Origin: Spirochaetales bacterium
Lineage (GTDB): Bacteria > Spirochaetota > Spirochaetia > CADAEX01
DNA: 55,420 bases
Reading direction: 5' to 3'
Assembly: GCA_024233785.1 (NCBI GenBank)
Contig: JACKPD010000018.1
Coordinates: 1 to 55,420, forward strand
Shown: positions 1 through 9,544 of the stretch, in pieces
Layout of the letters: every line of letters starts with the position of its first letter
How positions within the stretch are numbered: position 1 is the stretch's first letter
Notes under the pieces: model-generated
The model's database searches: none
Told to the model about the DNA's origin: nothing
What the model saw: the letters and a program-made list of their open reading frames with translations, nothing else
Made by a program: the position numbers and the translations under genes

Positions 1-1232
1 GAGATTGAGCGGGTTATAGCCTGCCGGATCCACCATGTGGCATATGTTGAAAATTTGTAGCCCTTTCTGTATTCAAATTTCTCAACTGCCTTGATAAGAC
101 CGATATTTCCTTCCTGAACAAGATCAAAAAAATGGAGTCCCCGGTTTGTATATTTTTTCGCAATACTTACAACAAGCCTCAGGTTTGCCTTGATAAGCCT
201 GTCCTTGGCATTTTTCATCATTATTCTGCCATAGGAAATTTCCTGTGCCATCTTGAGAATATCATCAATAGAGTTTTCAAAATCAGATTCCATTTCCCTG
301 AGTCTTTTCTCATTGATCTGAATAATCCTGATCTTTTCTTTTATAGAATCCGAGGGCATCTGAAGTTTTTCTTCAATTTCAGCCCTTTTTGAAGTTGTCG
401 CAAGCCCTCTACCGAGGTTGCGCAGTTCTCTCATGTTTGTAACACCAAGACGCCGCTCTATCTTCAGCTGCTCCTTCATGTATTTCTTTATCTTTTTTTC
501 GGCATTGATAAATTTCTCTGAAAACTTAAGGATTTCATCCTGATGTATTTCTACACCTTTCAGATAATTAAGAAGCGGAGTTGATTTCAGCTTTAATTCC
601 GGGTCTTCCAGGATGCTTCCGCCGAGAGATATTATTTTTCTTTTAATTTCTATGTACTGCTTAAGCAGGTTATAGCATTCCTTAAGGGAATCGCGGTAGA
701 ACTGATTTAACCTTCTTCTTTCTGCAAGTAGCTCAGAGATCTCTTTCTTGGTAAGTTCCATATCGCGGGGGTCAAGACGGGAAAAGGTTTTCTGGGCAAG
801 GTCAAAAAACTCAGGTATCAGCATTCCCGACTCCCTGATAACCCTTTTTATTATATTCTCACCTTCTTCCATCTGTTTGGAAAGTTCGACTTCCTGTTCA
901 GCTGTTAAAAGGTGTTCCTTGCCGATTTCCCGCAGGTAAAGCCTTATAGGATCATCTATTGCATTATCTTTTTCGGATGATACGACCCTTTTGGTCTCTC
1001 TCTCCTCAAATTCATCTTCTTCCTCTTCTTCTTCCTGAGGCTGCTGCTGAACTTCCTCTTCTTCAAAAGCAATATTATTTTTTTCGAGAAGCGCTATAAC
1101 ATCTTCGATTTTATCGCTGTTAACTATATAATCAGGCAGATAATCATTAAGTTCATCATAGGTGATTTTCTTTTTTGATTTTCCGTATTCAATAATTTTT
1201 CTGACAGCGGGATCATTCAGTAACTCTGACAT
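1..1232 (-). CDS. rpoD: RNA polymerase primary sigma factor RpoD, 3' part missing
   Basis: This is the housekeeping sigma factor, which directs RNA polymerase to -35/-10 promoters. About 410 codons are present and the frame runs off the left edge. The N-terminus begins MSELLNDP and resembles region 1.1. An acidic Glu/Gln-rich stretch follows at about residues 62-80, then region 1.2 (DPIRLYLREIG), a long non-conserved helical insert, and region 2 (NLRLVVSIAKKY, FDLVQEGNIGL, FSTYATWWIRQAI). Regions 3 and 4 lie outside the window. The ATG at 1232 overlaps the end of dnaG by 20 bases. An in-frame ATG at 1238 is an alternative and lies closer to an AAGGA motif. The mltG-dnaG-rpoD order supports co-transcription. 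The family call is certain; the exact start is not. Confidence 0.96.
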   Translation of the reverse strand, partial: MSELLNDPAVRKIIEYGKSKKKITYDELNDYLPDYIVNSDKIEDVIALLEKNNIAFEEEEVQQQPQEEEEEEDEFEERETKRVVSSEKDNAIDDPIRLYLREIGKEHLLTAEQEVELSKQMEEGENIIKRVIRESGMLIPEFFDLAQKTFSRLDPRDMELTKKEISELLAERRRLNQFYRDSLKECYNLLKQYIEIKRKIISLGGSILEDPELKLKSTPLLNYLKGVEIHQDEILKFSEKFINAEKKIKKYMKEQLKIERRLGVTNMRELRNLGRGLATTSKRAEIEEKLQMPSDSIKEKIRIIQINEKRLREMESDFENSIDDILKMAQEISYGRIMMKNAKDRLIKANLRLVVSIAKKYTNRGLHFFDLVQEGNIGLIKAVEKFEYRKGYKFSTYATWWIRQAITRSI

Positions 1233-2997
1233 TACCATTAGTTCCTTTTAGTTTTTCAATTTCTTTATCATAAAAAAGTTTTTCAGCAATCAGTTTTTCC
1301 ATGCTGTATGGGTCAGCCCCGTTATCCTTTCCAATCTTTTTTTCCAGCTGCAGCCTCTTTATTTGCAGATTTTTCAATTTAATCATATTTATGCTATCTT
1401 CGATAAATTGCTTTGGATTCATAGTAAATTCATCGGATGAAAGCTTTTTTGCGACCAGCTTTTTCAGATCCTGATTATCAATTTTTTCTAATACAATTTC
1501 CAGTGAAAAAGAATTGTTTCTGTAGCACTCTTCAAGGATTATGTATAAATTTCTTGCTGCTGTATCCTGTATATCATCAATAGAAAACTCATCACGAATC
1601 ATGTAAAAATAATCATAATTATCTACTGCGGCAAGCATTAAATATAATTCAGAAGATATTCCCTGCCGCCCCCCGGGTACAACGCCGGATTCGGTCTTGT
1701 TTTTGAAATCTTTTTTTATATAACTTGTAAAATCATCATAAACAGGTCTGTAATCCATATTAAGCGCTTCGGAAAGAGCTTTAAGGCGGCCTGTCCTTCG
1801 GACTTCAGACTCCTGAATGGAAACAAACATAAACAATCTGTTTAAAAAACTTTTAATTCCGTCCTCTCTTGTGAGATCATAAATATCTTTATATTTATTT
1901 AAAAGAAAGTCAAAACAATTTATAGGATATTTTAAAATATTTTTCAACGCCTCTGCACCGGAATTTTTCAGAATATCTGCGGGGTCGCTTCCTGCCGGAA
2001 GTTCTACAACACTGCATTCGAGCCCGGCTTTTTCACAGATATATGAACTTTTCACAGTAGCTTTTAGTCCCGCTTCATCTCCGTCAAATACAAGAACAAC
2101 GGCCGAACAGTTTTTAAGTATAATATTGGCGTGATTTTCCGTAAACGCAGTCCCAAGTGGAGCAACAGTATTTTCTATGCCGGCCTGTACCATTGCCATG
2201 GTATCCATATAACCTTCAACGATAAATACGGAATCATTCTTTCTTATCTCTTTCTGGGCAAGGTTGAAGCCGTAAAGTTCATCGCTCTTTCTGAAAATAG
2301 GTGTTTCCGGTGAATTTATATATTTTGGCGGTGAACCGTCCGGGGAACGGCCCCCGAAAGCGATGACCCTTCCTGATTTAGATATAATCGGGAAAATTAT
2401 TCTCCCCGAGAAAATTGAGACACCCCGGTAATTGGAGGAAAAGAGGCCGCATCTGGAAAGAAAATCCTCAGAATAACTCTTCTTTTTTAGAAAATTGAAA
2501 AGCCAGCGCCTGTCACCGGGCGCATAGCCGAGGCGGAATTTTTCAATTGTATCCGGATTTATCCCTCTATCCTCCAGATATTTACGCGCTTTTTCTGAAG
2601 AATCCTTTTTTGTCAGTATATAATGAAAGCTTAAGGAGACCTTCTCATAAAGATCATAAAGCTGCCGCCTGAAGGTGTTTTCAGCAGAAGCACTTTCCCT
2701 GTCTTCAATATCGAGGCTTATTCCGGCTTTCTGCGCCAGATACTGTACTGCTTCAGGAAAGGTGAGCTTTTCCATTTCCATGATAAAACTGAAAACATTT
2801 CCGCTTTTCTGGCATCCAAAGCAGTAAAACATCCCTTTTTCAGGCGTAACAGAAAAAGAAGGCGTCTTTTCCGTATGGAACGGACAAAGGCCGGTAAGGT
2901 TCCTGCCGGTTCTTTTAAGTGTTATGTAACTGCCGATTATATCGCCGATATCTGTTTTGTCGGCAATTTCGTTGATTATTTCTTCAGGTATAAACAT
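1213..2997 (-). CDS. dnaG: DNA primase DnaG
   Basis: DnaG synthesises RNA primers at the replication fork. The protein has 594 residues, normal for the family. The N-terminal CHC2 zinc-binding domain shows its ligands at about C38, H41, C59 and C62 (CPFH...CFGC). The catalytic core carries the Toprim acidic motifs EGYMD and FDGDEAG around residues 255-340. The C-terminal third is weakly conserved, as expected for the helicase-interacting domain, and ends in a Lys-rich helical tail. The gene begins 4 bases after the stop of mltG and overlaps rpoD at its 3' end, so the three genes are probably one transcript. Confidence 0.98.
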   Translation of the reverse strand: MFIPEEIINEIADKTDIGDIIGSYITLKRTGRNLTGLCPFHTEKTPSFSVTPEKGMFYCFGCQKSGNVFSFIMEMEKLTFPEAVQYLAQKAGISLDIEDRESASAENTFRRQLYDLYEKVSLSFHYILTKKDSSEKARKYLEDRGINPDTIEKFRLGYAPGDRRWLFNFLKKKSYSEDFLSRCGLFSSNYRGVSIFSGRIIFPIISKSGRVIAFGGRSPDGSPPKYINSPETPIFRKSDELYGFNLAQKEIRKNDSVFIVEGYMDTMAMVQAGIENTVAPLGTAFTENHANIILKNCSAVVLVFDGDEAGLKATVKSSYICEKAGLECSVVELPAGSDPADILKNSGAEALKNILKYPINCFDFLLNKYKDIYDLTREDGIKSFLNRLFMFVSIQESEVRRTGRLKALSEALNMDYRPVYDDFTSYIKKDFKNKTESGVVPGGRQGISSELYLMLAAVDNYDYFYMIRDEFSIDDIQDTAARNLYIILEECYRNNSFSLEIVLEKIDNQDLKKLVAKKLSSDEFTMNPKQFIEDSINMIKLKNLQIKRLQLEKKIGKDNGADPYSMEKLIAEKLFYDKEIEKLKGTNGNVRVTE

Positions 2998-3001
2998 CTG
3001 T

Positions 3002-4015
3002 TTACTTCTTTAAATACAAAACTCTGGCTTCATTATGTTCCGAAAGCTTTCTTGAAAAGAAATGCTCTCCTGAGGTCCTGTCCTTTAAAAGAAAATACAA
3101 ATAATCAGACTCAGCCGGATTAAAAGCTGCATTTATAGCAATCCGCCCGGGATTGCTGATCGGGGACGGAGGAAGTCCCCTGTGGATATATGTATTATAG
3201 GGAGAGGCAATCGCTATATCATCATAAGTAAGAAATTCAGGATGCGGTTTCTTCTGGATTTCAGTTATGACGTATTCTACCGTAGCACAGGAACCGAGCG
3301 GAATTCTTTTATCAATCCTGTTAAAAAAAACTGAAGCTATAAGGGGCGCCTCTTTTTCGACCCGGTATTCCCTTTCTACTATAGAAGCAATTATAATTTT
3401 TTCCCTTATCTCCTCTGCCAAAAGTTTCCTGTACTCCGGGTAGATTGATTCAAGCTGCCTGAAAAAATTTTCAACCATAAATGTGACAACCTTTTCTGCC
3501 GGGTAGTTTTGCGGAAAAAGATAGGAATCCGGGAACAGATATCCTTCAAGGGAATCAGAATTGATATTGAATTTTTCTATTATTTCCTTGTTGTGTACAG
3601 CATTAATAAACTCATCAGCGCTGGATATCCTGTTTTTCTCCATAATCAGGGATATACGTGATGAGGTAAGTCCTTCCGGAATTGTGACCTTGTAGAGAAG
3701 ACCGGAGCCTGAGACAATAAGATTATGAATAGCTAGAGTGCTCATACTGCTTCTGATACTGTACTGCCCGCTTTTCATTTTCATATCAGTCCCTTTTAAT
3801 CTGCTTATTATCTGAAGCAGGAAAGGAGACCGTATCAGATTTTTTTCAGCAAGATTTTCCGAGATAGATCTTAATGTTTGGCCTTTTCCAATCTCAACAA
3901 TTACACCTTCTTCCGGACCAGCTGAAACAGGCGAATCATAATATAGAAACAGAATACCTGAAGCCAAAAGTATTGCAAGTATAATTACCGCAGTTATTCC
4001 AAAAGATTTTTTCAA
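3002..4015 (-). CDS. mltG: Endolytic murein transglycosylase MltG (YceG-like)
   Basis: MltG is an inner-membrane lytic transglycosylase that cuts nascent peptidoglycan and limits glycan length. The 337 residues begin with one membrane segment (about residues 7-27) and a periplasmic domain that includes a LysM-like stretch (VEIGKGQTLRSISENL). The catalytic domain has LEGYLFPDSY and the conserved IIASIVERE, whose Glu (about residue 218) is the expected catalytic acid. The downstream block with NPGRIAINAAFNP is also typical. It sits between the OmpA-like surface protein and dnaG. The same mltG/dnaG/rpoD neighbourhood occurs in treponemes as far as I recall. Confidence 0.95.
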   Translation of the reverse strand: MKKSFGITAVIILAILLASGILFLYYDSPVSAGPEEGVIVEIGKGQTLRSISENLAEKNLIRSPFLLQIISRLKGTDMKMKSGQYSIRSSMSTLAIHNLIVSGSGLLYKVTIPEGLTSSRISLIMEKNRISSADEFINAVHNKEIIEKFNINSDSLEGYLFPDSYLFPQNYPAEKVVTFMVENFFRQLESIYPEYRKLLAEEIREKIIIASIVEREYRVEKEAPLIASVFFNRIDKRIPLGSCATVEYVITEIQKKPHPEFLTYDDIAIASPYNTYIHRGLPPSPISNPGRIAINAAFNPAESDYLYFLLKDRTSGEHFFSRKLSEHNEARVLYLKK

Positions 4016-4090
4016 ATAAATTTCTCCCGACTGTCAATTAAACGCCCTCAATTCATGAAGGAAACAAGGGCTTCTTTCTCCTGTTTTCGC

Positions 4091-7000
4091 CTATTTTATA
4101 AGAATGAACTCTACTCTTCTGTTTTTCCATCTGTTGGCGGCATCCTCAAAGGGAACAACAGGGCTGCTTCCGCCGACTCCCTGCTTGCTCATCCTTTCTG
4201 CAGACACCCCTTTCTGCGTCAGAATTTTTTTGACTGTTTCACATCTGGCATCTGAAAGGGGGAGAAGCTCTTCCTTCTGCTCTTTTGCCGCCTTGACCGG
4301 ATCATACCAGCTCATATTATTGGCATGTCCTTCAATTTTAATTTTATATGCGGAATATTTATTCAATATTTCAGCAAGCCTGTCAATTATTTTTTCATTT
4401 TTTTCCTTTATCTCGGGAATATCGGTTACAAGCTCCGGGCTGTTGGGAGAGAAATTTATACTCGATATCTTTATTTTGAGATTATTTCCGTCCCTGACAA
4501 CAAGAACATCAATCGGGATAATACCTGAAGCAGTTACTATATTGCCGAGGGTGTCAGACGCAGTTAGCGTATAAGGATAATCCTCAGCAGCCTGAACAAG
4601 TTCTCCCCCTTCAGACATTCCGTCCCATACAATCTTTCCGGAAGGCATACCCCTGCCGCTGAATTTCCTGAAACTGTTCATATACGGGTCTGAAATCTCC
4701 ATTTTCCAGTCTTTTATTCCGCTCCTGTCTTTCAGGCTTATCCTGATGTCGAGTTCATCATCAACTCCGTCATTATCCGGCGAAAAAAGATAAGGGGAAA
4801 GGACAACCTCGGCCGCTGGAGGAGTTGTATCAAGGGCAAAACTTCTTGTCCCGGATTTTCGGATATCTCCCTTTTTATAACCTACAGTAAGTTCTGCAGT
4901 GTAATTATCATCTTTTACAGGAAGCGAATCTGCCTTTCCATCCCAGATTATTATTCCGGGAACCGCGGAGGATCCGGTGAATCTTTTTACAGCTGTTCCT
5001 GTAGAAGAGATAATATCAAGAGACCAGGAATCAACAGGCACTTCCGGAGAACTGATCAGATCAAAGCGGATAGTATCGAAAAGATTATCGCTGTTTGGTG
5101 AAAACCCGTCCCTTTCTACTGACACAATTGCCGTTGTAGGCCTGTTGTCAAGCTCTATATTTTTAATCTCTTTCACTGTCCTGTTTCCGGCCGCATCCTC
5201 CGACTGGACTTTTATTCCGTAAAACCCGTTTTTCATCAGGTTGCCGTGCCTGTCCTTTCCGTCCCAGGTAAAACCTGAAGGCCGGCCTTCAAGATATTTT
5301 TCATTAACAATTTTACCTGCGGTATCATAAACTGTTACCAGCCATTCTTTTTCTGCAGACGGATTTAACATTTTCACAGGAACAGAATCACGTTTCCCGT
5401 CTCCGTCAGGTGAAAAAAGGAGGTAATCTGTTTCAAGTGTAATTACCGGATATGTTACATCCAGTGTAAAAGGGGCTGTAGATGATGAAGGTTTGTTCCC
5501 GTTTACATATAACAGAACAATTTCCGCCTTATAAAGCCCTTCAGTTATCTTTCCGGATTCATCTTTACCGTCCCATGCTATCTGCCGGGGAACCGGGCCT
5601 TTACCCTCTTTTTTATAAACTGTCCTGCCGTTTTTATCATTCACTGTCAGGGAATAATTTTCAATTCCTTCATTTTTGGCGATCTGCGGATAAAAAATTA
5701 CTGAATCCTTAACCCCGTCGCTGTTGGGGGAAAAAGCGTCTGTACTTCCTGTTATAAGGACAGGAGTTTCTTCCGTATCGATAAAAAATTCAATTTTTCC
5801 GGAAGAACCGCTGTTTCCTGCGGCATCGGAAGATGAAAGTTCAAAGAAATACTTCCCGTCCGGAAGCAGTTTGCCCTCAGAATCGGTTCCGCCCCATTTA
5901 AAATCTGAAGGGACAGTTCCTTTCCAGCTGAATTCCCTCCTGGTTTTACCGTCATCATCACTTACTTTTCCTTTCCATACCTCTTCGGAAGTTGCATTTA
6001 ACTTAAGGCTTAAAGTATCCTTACTGCCGTCATTATTGGGAGAGAACACAGGATATTCAGACATTACCGATGCTGCCGGCGGAGTAATATCAATTATAAA
6101 CCGCGGAGAAAGGACTTCAGGCATATTTCCGTTTTCATATATTACCTGAAATTTCCCTCTATATACGCCTTCCGCAAGGAGTCTTCGGCTCCCTGCCGCT
6201 GCGGTGCCGTCAGCGGCTGTGACGGGACCTGTCCGGCCGTCAAAAGTATACAGATAAGGAATGCTGTTAAGACCCTCAAATGTTGCGGCATTTTTCCCGT
6301 CAGACTCAGAAATAATATCAAGAGTCCAGCCCTGTACACCTGTCCGGACCGGCACATCTATCAAAAAGTCAATTGCGTCCTTTACACCGTCGCTGTTAGG
6401 CGAGAACGCTGAGGCTGAAATACCAAGGTATGCCGGGGTCTGTATAGTGCTTATAATTATATTTTCAACAATACCGGATGCCGAGTTGCCGGCAAGATCT
6501 TTTCCTGTAATCCTGTAGGTATAAACACCGTCTTCGGACAGGCTGCCGCTGTCCCCCTTGCCGTCCCAGTAAATGTCCGAAGGGGCCTTTCCGCTGAAAT
6601 CATATGTTTTTACAACAGTTCCCCTGCTGTCAATTATTTCCCCTTTCCAGAGAGCTTCAGTTGAACCGCTCTGCCTTATAGTAAAAATATCCTTGCTCCC
6701 GTCATTATTGGGAGAAAAAATCCGTTCAGCCGCAGAAAAATCCTTTTCAATGGTTAAATCAGGTTCATGATTATCCAGTTCTGTCTTAAAACTTTTTGTC
6801 ACTGTTTTATTGCCGTTATCATCCCATGATTCAACCTGGAAGGTATAAGTCCCGTCAGGAACTGTTGTCCTGTTGTTGTCAGTGCCATCCCATACCAGGG
6901 CTTCAGGTACTGCGATACCTGATTTTACATAAAAAAGCCGGTCAAGAATATTTTTAAAGGTAATATTTTCAGGGCGCTCTTCCTTGTTTACATAGTTCCT

Positions 7001-8173
7001 TATTTCTTTACCGTCTTTATCGTAAATAGTGAAGCTGTATCCTTTTACATATCTTTCATCATCAATTTTAAGCGGAATTACCAGAAGGTCCTGAATCCCG
7101 TCATTATTGGGTGAAATATACTGAATGTCATCATATTCAAGTTTGACAGACGGCCCTTTATTGTCTTTGGTGCCGAAAGGAATTCTAAACCCCGCTCCCA
7201 CAGCTGTAATATCTTCCGCAAGGACAGTAACTGCCGCGTCAGTTATAAGCTCTGTCCTGTTCCATTCCCTTTCATTAAGAGCTTTAATATTAAGGCTTTC
7301 AAGGTTTGTTTTAAATCCGTATGAAAGGCCTATAGTCGGGGCAAAATTGACAAACTCAGAACCATTGTCATTTATATTATTAAAATCAAATTTTGCTGAA
7401 AGGCTCAATTTCAATGAATTGGCAAATGTAAAAGAGGCTCCTGTATCAAGCTTTACGTTTCTGACCGCAGGGAAAAGTATATCCGAGGTAAAATCCGCCT
7501 CGAATTTTTCTGACTGAAAAAGATTAATTCCAAATCCCAGCCCCGGCGTATACAGCGCAGGCATGGGAGAAAACTCATTATCCGGCTCAAATCCCTTGCC
7601 GAGGTTTTTGATGACTCCCGCCCATCTGAAATTCCTGTCGCTTAAAAAAAGCTGCGGATAGTGAATAAAACCAAGATCAAGAGAAAGCATCCAGTCGGAA
7701 CTGCCGCTGCTGCCGGCTCCGATGTTTAAACCGGCTCCGACCGACAGGTTTTCATAAAGGTCTTTAGCGTAGGAGAGAGAGCCGCCTGCAAGAAAGACAG
7801 AGTTCAAATAGCTGAAATTGCTGTCAATAATGTAAAGGGAAGAGCTTAATACCCCGGCCTTCCCTGGAGCCGATAATCCTGCAGCAGCAATATTTCCCCA
7901 TCCCTCGCTGCTGTCATTGCCGTTTATTGCTGTATATGCAATTTCTCCGGTAAAACGCTGCAGAAAGCCGGATGCGGCCGGGTTGTTAAGTGCAGCCAGA
8001 GGCGAATCAAGTGTTACAAGAGAACTGCCTGAGGAGGCCAGTGAAGGAGATAAAAGATCATAAAAAAGATCCCCGCCAGGTACAGGGTTATAATCCGCAT
8101 AAATGTAGTCAGCGGAAAACACTAATATAAGAAATAATACTATGAATATTCTTCCTGTAATTTTATTTTTCAT
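4091..8173 (-). CDS. Giant OmpA-family outer-membrane protein with eight SPNxDG Ig-like repeats
   Basis: The protein has about 1,360 residues. The start at 8173 (MKNKITGRIF) is preferred over the ATG at 8206 because GGGAG (8181-8185) lies 7 bases upstream. A signal peptide is followed by about 300 residues resembling the spirochaete FadL/UPF0164-type outer-membrane barrel family (an opening SGSSLVTLDSPLAALNNPA, then many amphipathic strands). Eight repeats of about 100 residues follow, each opening with [FY]SP[ND]xDGxxD and containing VWDG-type and DGxYxY motifs as in FlgD-type Ig domains. The C-terminal 110 residues form an OmpA/peptidoglycan-binding domain (KIEGHAN, LSDARCETVKKIL, NRRVEFIL). 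I infer a surface stalk anchored in both outer membrane and murein. Its ligand is unknown. Confidence 0.8.
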   Translation of the reverse strand: MKNKITGRIFIVLFLILVFSADYIYADYNPVPGGDLFYDLLSPSLASSGSSLVTLDSPLAALNNPAASGFLQRFTGEIAYTAINGNDSSEGWGNIAAAGLSAPGKAGVLSSSLYIIDSNFSYLNSVFLAGGSLSYAKDLYENLSVGAGLNIGAGSSGSSDWMLSLDLGFIHYPQLFLSDRNFRWAGVIKNLGKGFEPDNEFSPMPALYTPGLGFGINLFQSEKFEADFTSDILFPAVRNVKLDTGASFTFANSLKLSLSAKFDFNNINDNGSEFVNFAPTIGLSYGFKTNLESLNIKALNEREWNRTELITDAAVTVLAEDITAVGAGFRIPFGTKDNKGPSVKLEYDDIQYISPNNDGIQDLLVIPLKIDDERYVKGYSFTIYDKDGKEIRNYVNKEERPENITFKNILDRLFYVKSGIAVPEALVWDGTDNNRTTVPDGTYTFQVESWDDNGNKTVTKSFKTELDNHEPDLTIEKDFSAAERIFSPNNDGSKDIFTIRQSGSTEALWKGEIIDSRGTVVKTYDFSGKAPSDIYWDGKGDSGSLSEDGVYTYRITGKDLAGNSASGIVENIIISTIQTPAYLGISASAFSPNSDGVKDAIDFLIDVPVRTGVQGWTLDIISESDGKNAATFEGLNSIPYLYTFDGRTGPVTAADGTAAAGSRRLLAEGVYRGKFQVIYENGNMPEVLSPRFIIDITPPAASVMSEYPVFSPNNDGSKDTLSLKLNATSEEVWKGKVSDDDGKTRREFSWKGTVPSDFKWGGTDSEGKLLPDGKYFFELSSSDAAGNSGSSGKIEFFIDTEETPVLITGSTDAFSPNSDGVKDSVIFYPQIAKNEGIENYSLTVNDKNGRTVYKKEGKGPVPRQIAWDGKDESGKITEGLYKAEIVLLYVNGNKPSSSTAPFTLDVTYPVITLETDYLLFSPDGDGKRDSVPVKMLNPSAEKEWLVTVYDTAGKIVNEKYLEGRPSGFTWDGKDRHGNLMKNGFYGIKVQSEDAAGNRTVKEIKNIELDNRPTTAIVSVERDGFSPNSDNLFDTIRFDLISSPEVPVDSWSLDIISSTGTAVKRFTGSSAVPGIIIWDGKADSLPVKDDNYTAELTVGYKKGDIRKSGTRSFALDTTPPAAEVVLSPYLFSPDNDGVDDELDIRISLKDRSGIKDWKMEISDPYMNSFRKFSGRGMPSGKIVWDGMSEGGELVQAAEDYPYTLTASDTLGNIVTASGIIPIDVLVVRDGNNLKIKISSINFSPNSPELVTDIPEIKEKNEKIIDRLAEILNKYSAYKIKIEGHANNMSWYDPVKAAKEQKEELLPLSDARCETVKKILTQKGVSAERMSKQGVGGSSPVVPFEDAANRWKNRRVEFILIK

Positions 8174-8280
8174 GGAAATACTCCCTGTTTTTCTCTTATG
8201 TATCAATTATAGAACAAGATATCCTGTTTTTCCGTAAACATATATAATTGATTTTCTATTTCAGGCATTCCGGAAGAGTT

Positions 8281-8442
8281 TTAAACTGGTTTATCAAGCA
8301 CCTGAATCTCTTCAATTGTGAGTGAATTGAAAAGCTCTTTTTCAAGACGGTATTTAAGGGAATAAAGTTCCTTGCACAGTTCCTGTTCATGCTTTCTGAG
8401 GAATACACAAAGAGCTTTTTTTTCTTCCTGTTTTAATTCCAA
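8281..8442 (-). CDS. Small coiled-coil protein, TTG start (53 aa)
   Basis: An unlisted short frame starts with TTG at 8442, only 3 bases after the stop of the metallo-hydrolase gene. AGAGG (8451-8455) lies 8 bases upstream as a plausible ribosome-binding site. The 53 residues run LELKQEEKKALCVFLRKH... and are charged and helical throughout, with two Cys (about residues 12 and 23) and no signal peptide. I do not recognise a family. The tight spacing, the Shine-Dalgarno motif and the protein-like composition argue for a real gene translated with its upstream neighbour. The non-ATG start leaves doubt. Confidence 0.5.
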   Translation of the reverse strand: MELKQEEKKALCVFLRKHEQELCKELYSLKYRLEKELFNSLTIEEIQVLDKPV

Positions 8443-8445
8443 ATT

Positions 8446-9390
8446 CTATACCTCTAATTCAAGCCCTTCACGCGCTACAAGCAGCTGAGGACTATAATTA
8501 TACAGGTTTTCAGCATACCACCGGGCTTTATCCAGAATATCATAAATTTTCCTGTCTTCATAAAGCGGTTCGTGATGGAAAAGCGCCAGTTTTTCAACTC
8601 TCCATTCAGCCGCGAAATCAACACCGAGGCTGAATGAAGTATGCCCCCAGTCATATTTGTCTATAGCCTCATCCAGGGTATACTGTGTATCAAGTACAAG
8701 CATGGATGTATTATTATAGAAATTGCATGTATCATTATTCTTTATAAAATCCCCTTCCCGGAGCTCCGTATCTGTCGAAAAAATAAAATTCCGCCCGTTT
8801 TCAGACACTTTATATGAAAAACATCCGCCGGGATGGTTTACGCCGCGGTATGTAAGTTTTGCTTTTCCAAAACTGATACCTTCCGGAGGAAGTACAACAT
8901 AATTAATTTTTGCGCTGAATAAATCCATTGTAATCGGGAAATATGGAGGTTTCATCTGATATGAAAGGATTTCCCTCAGGTTTTGAAGCGGACTGTAAAA
9001 CGTTATGGAACATTCGGAGTTATAAACCTGTGGCGCAAAGAAAGGAAGCCCCTGAATGTGGTCCCAGTGAAAATGGGTAAAAAAGATATGATAATGCCTT
9101 ATATGCCTGTTCTGCCTGGCAAGAGATGCGCCGAGTTCCCTTATTCCCGATCCTGCATCAAATATTATCATTGTATCATCAGCTAAAGTCACCTGGATAC
9201 ATGTTGTGTTGCCGCCGACAGTTGTAAAGATATAATCAGGAAGCCGGGATAAAAAAAGTTCCCTTGTTTCGGGAGAGCGGAGGTCTTCAGCTTTTATCTG
9301 CTGTACAACAGCGGATATTTTTCTCTGCAGCTGGTTATTGGTCAACGGTACAGGAATAGAACCTCTTACACCCCAGAATTTTATTCTCAT
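8446..9390 (-). CDS. Metallo-beta-lactamase-fold hydrolase
   Basis: This is a soluble 314-residue protein of the MBL-fold hydrolase superfamily, closest in look to the RNase Z/phosphodiesterase-like branch that opens MRIKFWGVRGSIP. The metal-binding motif HFHWDH is at residues 106-111. It is preceded by IIFDAGSGIRELG and followed by downstream ligands in NHPGGCFSYKV, FSTDTE and LDTQYT; FHHEP near residue 275 carries the final His candidates. The insert between residues 20 and 58 is longer than in minimal members. The substrate cannot be read from the sequence. The gene is followed directly by the 53-residue frame, suggesting a two-gene unit. Confidence 0.85.
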   Translation of the reverse strand: MRIKFWGVRGSIPVPLTNNQLQRKISAVVQQIKAEDLRSPETRELFLSRLPDYIFTTVGGNTTCIQVTLADDTMIIFDAGSGIRELGASLARQNRHIRHYHIFFTHFHWDHIQGLPFFAPQVYNSECSITFYSPLQNLREILSYQMKPPYFPITMDLFSAKINYVVLPPEGISFGKAKLTYRGVNHPGGCFSYKVSENGRNFIFSTDTELREGDFIKNNDTCNFYNNTSMLVLDTQYTLDEAIDKYDWGHTSFSLGVDFAAEWRVEKLALFHHEPLYEDRKIYDILDKARWYAENLYNYSPQLLVAREGLELEV

Positions 9391-9544
9391 TTGCCATACC
9401 TGATTTTATACTTGTAAAATGCATTACTGTATTTTAAACAGCAGAAAAATACATTTAAATATAGTTTATCGTAAAGGAACTGTTTGTCAATCTGTTTATT
9501 TTTTATGACACCTTTTCAAGGCCCGCGTTAAGCACCTCTTCAGG

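Noticed and set aside
4104..4574. 156-codon plus-strand frame
   Set aside because: It is antisense to the OmpA domain of the giant surface protein and has a Ser/Leu-rich shadow composition.
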